From: JBARCX01 sp049794535
Lineage (GTDB): Bacteria; Pseudomonadota; Gammaproteobacteria; Xanthomonadales; Rhodanobacteraceae
Length of the DNA: 12,108 nucleotides
Assembly: GCA_049794535.1 (NCBI GenBank)
Contig: JBARCX010000388.1
Span: 1 to 12,108 of the forward strand
Direction of reading: 5' to 3'
Shown here piece by piece: positions 11,768-12,108 of the stretch. The notes below the pieces were generated by a model that saw only the letters and a list, made by a program, of their open reading frames with translations, ran no database searches and was not told the DNA's origin. The translations under genes were made by a program, and so were the position numbers. The stretch's first letter is position 1; each line of letters opens with the position of its first letter.

Positions 11768-12108
11768 ATGACGCGGCTTAATTCAAAAAATAATCGTTTC
11801 AAGCCCACTCATCTTGCATTTTGCGTGGCTGCCATTTTATCCACACCGGTGATTGCCGATGTGACTCCGGCGACAAGCAATACCGCAACACCCAGCGACA
11901 CCACTTCAGCAGATGCACCACAAACGCAAAATGCAAAGAATCTCGGTACTGTCCAGGTAAGCAGCACGGTTAATACGGTTAATGATATTGCACCCACCCA
12001 GGGTTCAACGGTGGCCATCCAGCCGCAATCGATCATCAGCGGCCTGTACCTGCAAGAGAACGTGCCGCCGACTGGCGATTACACCGACGCCATCTCCATC
12101 GCGCCCAG
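11768..12108 (+). CDS. TonB-dependent receptor, N-terminal part (3' end off window)
   Basis: The frame runs from ATG 11768 to the right edge (113 codons). A signal peptide is visible: basic start (MTRLNSKNNRFKP), hydrophobic core (LAFCVAAIL) and cleavage near VIA-D at about residue 30. A Thr/Ser/Ala-rich linker follows, then LGTVQVSSTVNTVND as the lead into the plug, and SIISGLYLQENVPPTGDYTD, which resembles the plug of Xanthomonas-type TonB-dependent receptors. It would be an outer-membrane importer powered by TonB; the substrate cannot be told from this part. The ribosome binding site is weak. The long AT-rich upstream region suggests specific regulation. Confidence 0.8.
   Translation, partial: MTRLNSKNNRFKPTHLAFCVAAILSTPVIADVTPATSNTATPSDTTSADAPQTQNAKNLGTVQVSSTVNTVNDIAPTQGSTVAIQPQSIISGLYLQENVPPTGDYTDAISIAP

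Noticed and set aside
11809..12036. A minus-strand frame opposite the receptor gene
   Set aside because: It is antisense to a plus-strand frame that has a clear signal peptide and plug-like motifs.
1..12108. CRISPR array, insertion sequence or transposase, rRNA
   Set aside because: No regularly spaced short repeats with unique spacers, no transposase-like protein and no rRNA segment were seen.

Overview
The window looks like the junction between a phage-derived island (bases 1 to about 7,340) and a core gammaproteobacterial chromosome (about 7,375 to the end). The DNA is GC-rich. The core side carries rarA, serS, a tRNA-Ser and a TonB-dependent receptor of the kind common in Xanthomonas relatives. 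I infer a member of the Lysobacterales (Xanthomonadales), perhaps Rhodanobacteraceae such as Dyella, but I cannot fix the genus from sequence alone.

The most notable content is a complete diversity-generating retroelement (DGR) at about 1,415-4,357. It has two tandem target genes with DUF1566 / C-type-lectin-like folds, each ending in a variable repeat (VR1 1826-1944, VR2 2422-2540). These are followed by an Avd accessory gene (2569-3003), the template repeat (TR 3065-3183) and a DGR-type reverse transcriptase (3200-4357). I aligned the three repeats by hand. VR1 differs from TR at 10 positions and VR2 at 12 within the variable block, and all 22 differences fall on TR adenines. The only other difference is one G-to-C change in the GC-rich end, the mark that separates IMH from IMH*. 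The variable codons in TR are ten AAC plus one ATG.

Region by region: 1-1,418 holds six small, tightly overlapping phage-type genes, including a lipoprotein. 1,415-4,357 is the DGR. 4,354-7,335 is a compact run of phage-type genes: a MazG-like pyrophosphohydrolase, a Gp37/Gp68 (DUF5131) protein, a zinc-ribbon microprotein, several unknowns and an AlpA-type regulator. Nearly all of these overlap by ATGA or GTGA and are on the plus strand, so they probably form one long transcript. A hairpin at 7,343-7,358 ends the island. Next come tRNA-Ser(UGA) on the minus strand and a second, broken copy of its 5' half interrupted by a hairpin-rich 78-bp insert.

The chromosomal part reads on the minus strand: rarA, a membrane protein, serS, and a small membrane protein overlapping the serS stop. 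An unusually AT-rich 316-bp intergenic region with 22-bp tandem repeats separates rarA from a divergent TonB-dependent receptor that runs off the right edge.

In the DGR, TR RNA would be copied by the RT with Avd, with errors at adenines, and the cDNA would replace VR1 or VR2. This changes a 14-residue surface block at the C-terminus of each DUF1566 protein. No tail, capsid, terminase or integrase gene is visible, so I cannot tell whether this is an intact prophage, a satellite or a decayed island.
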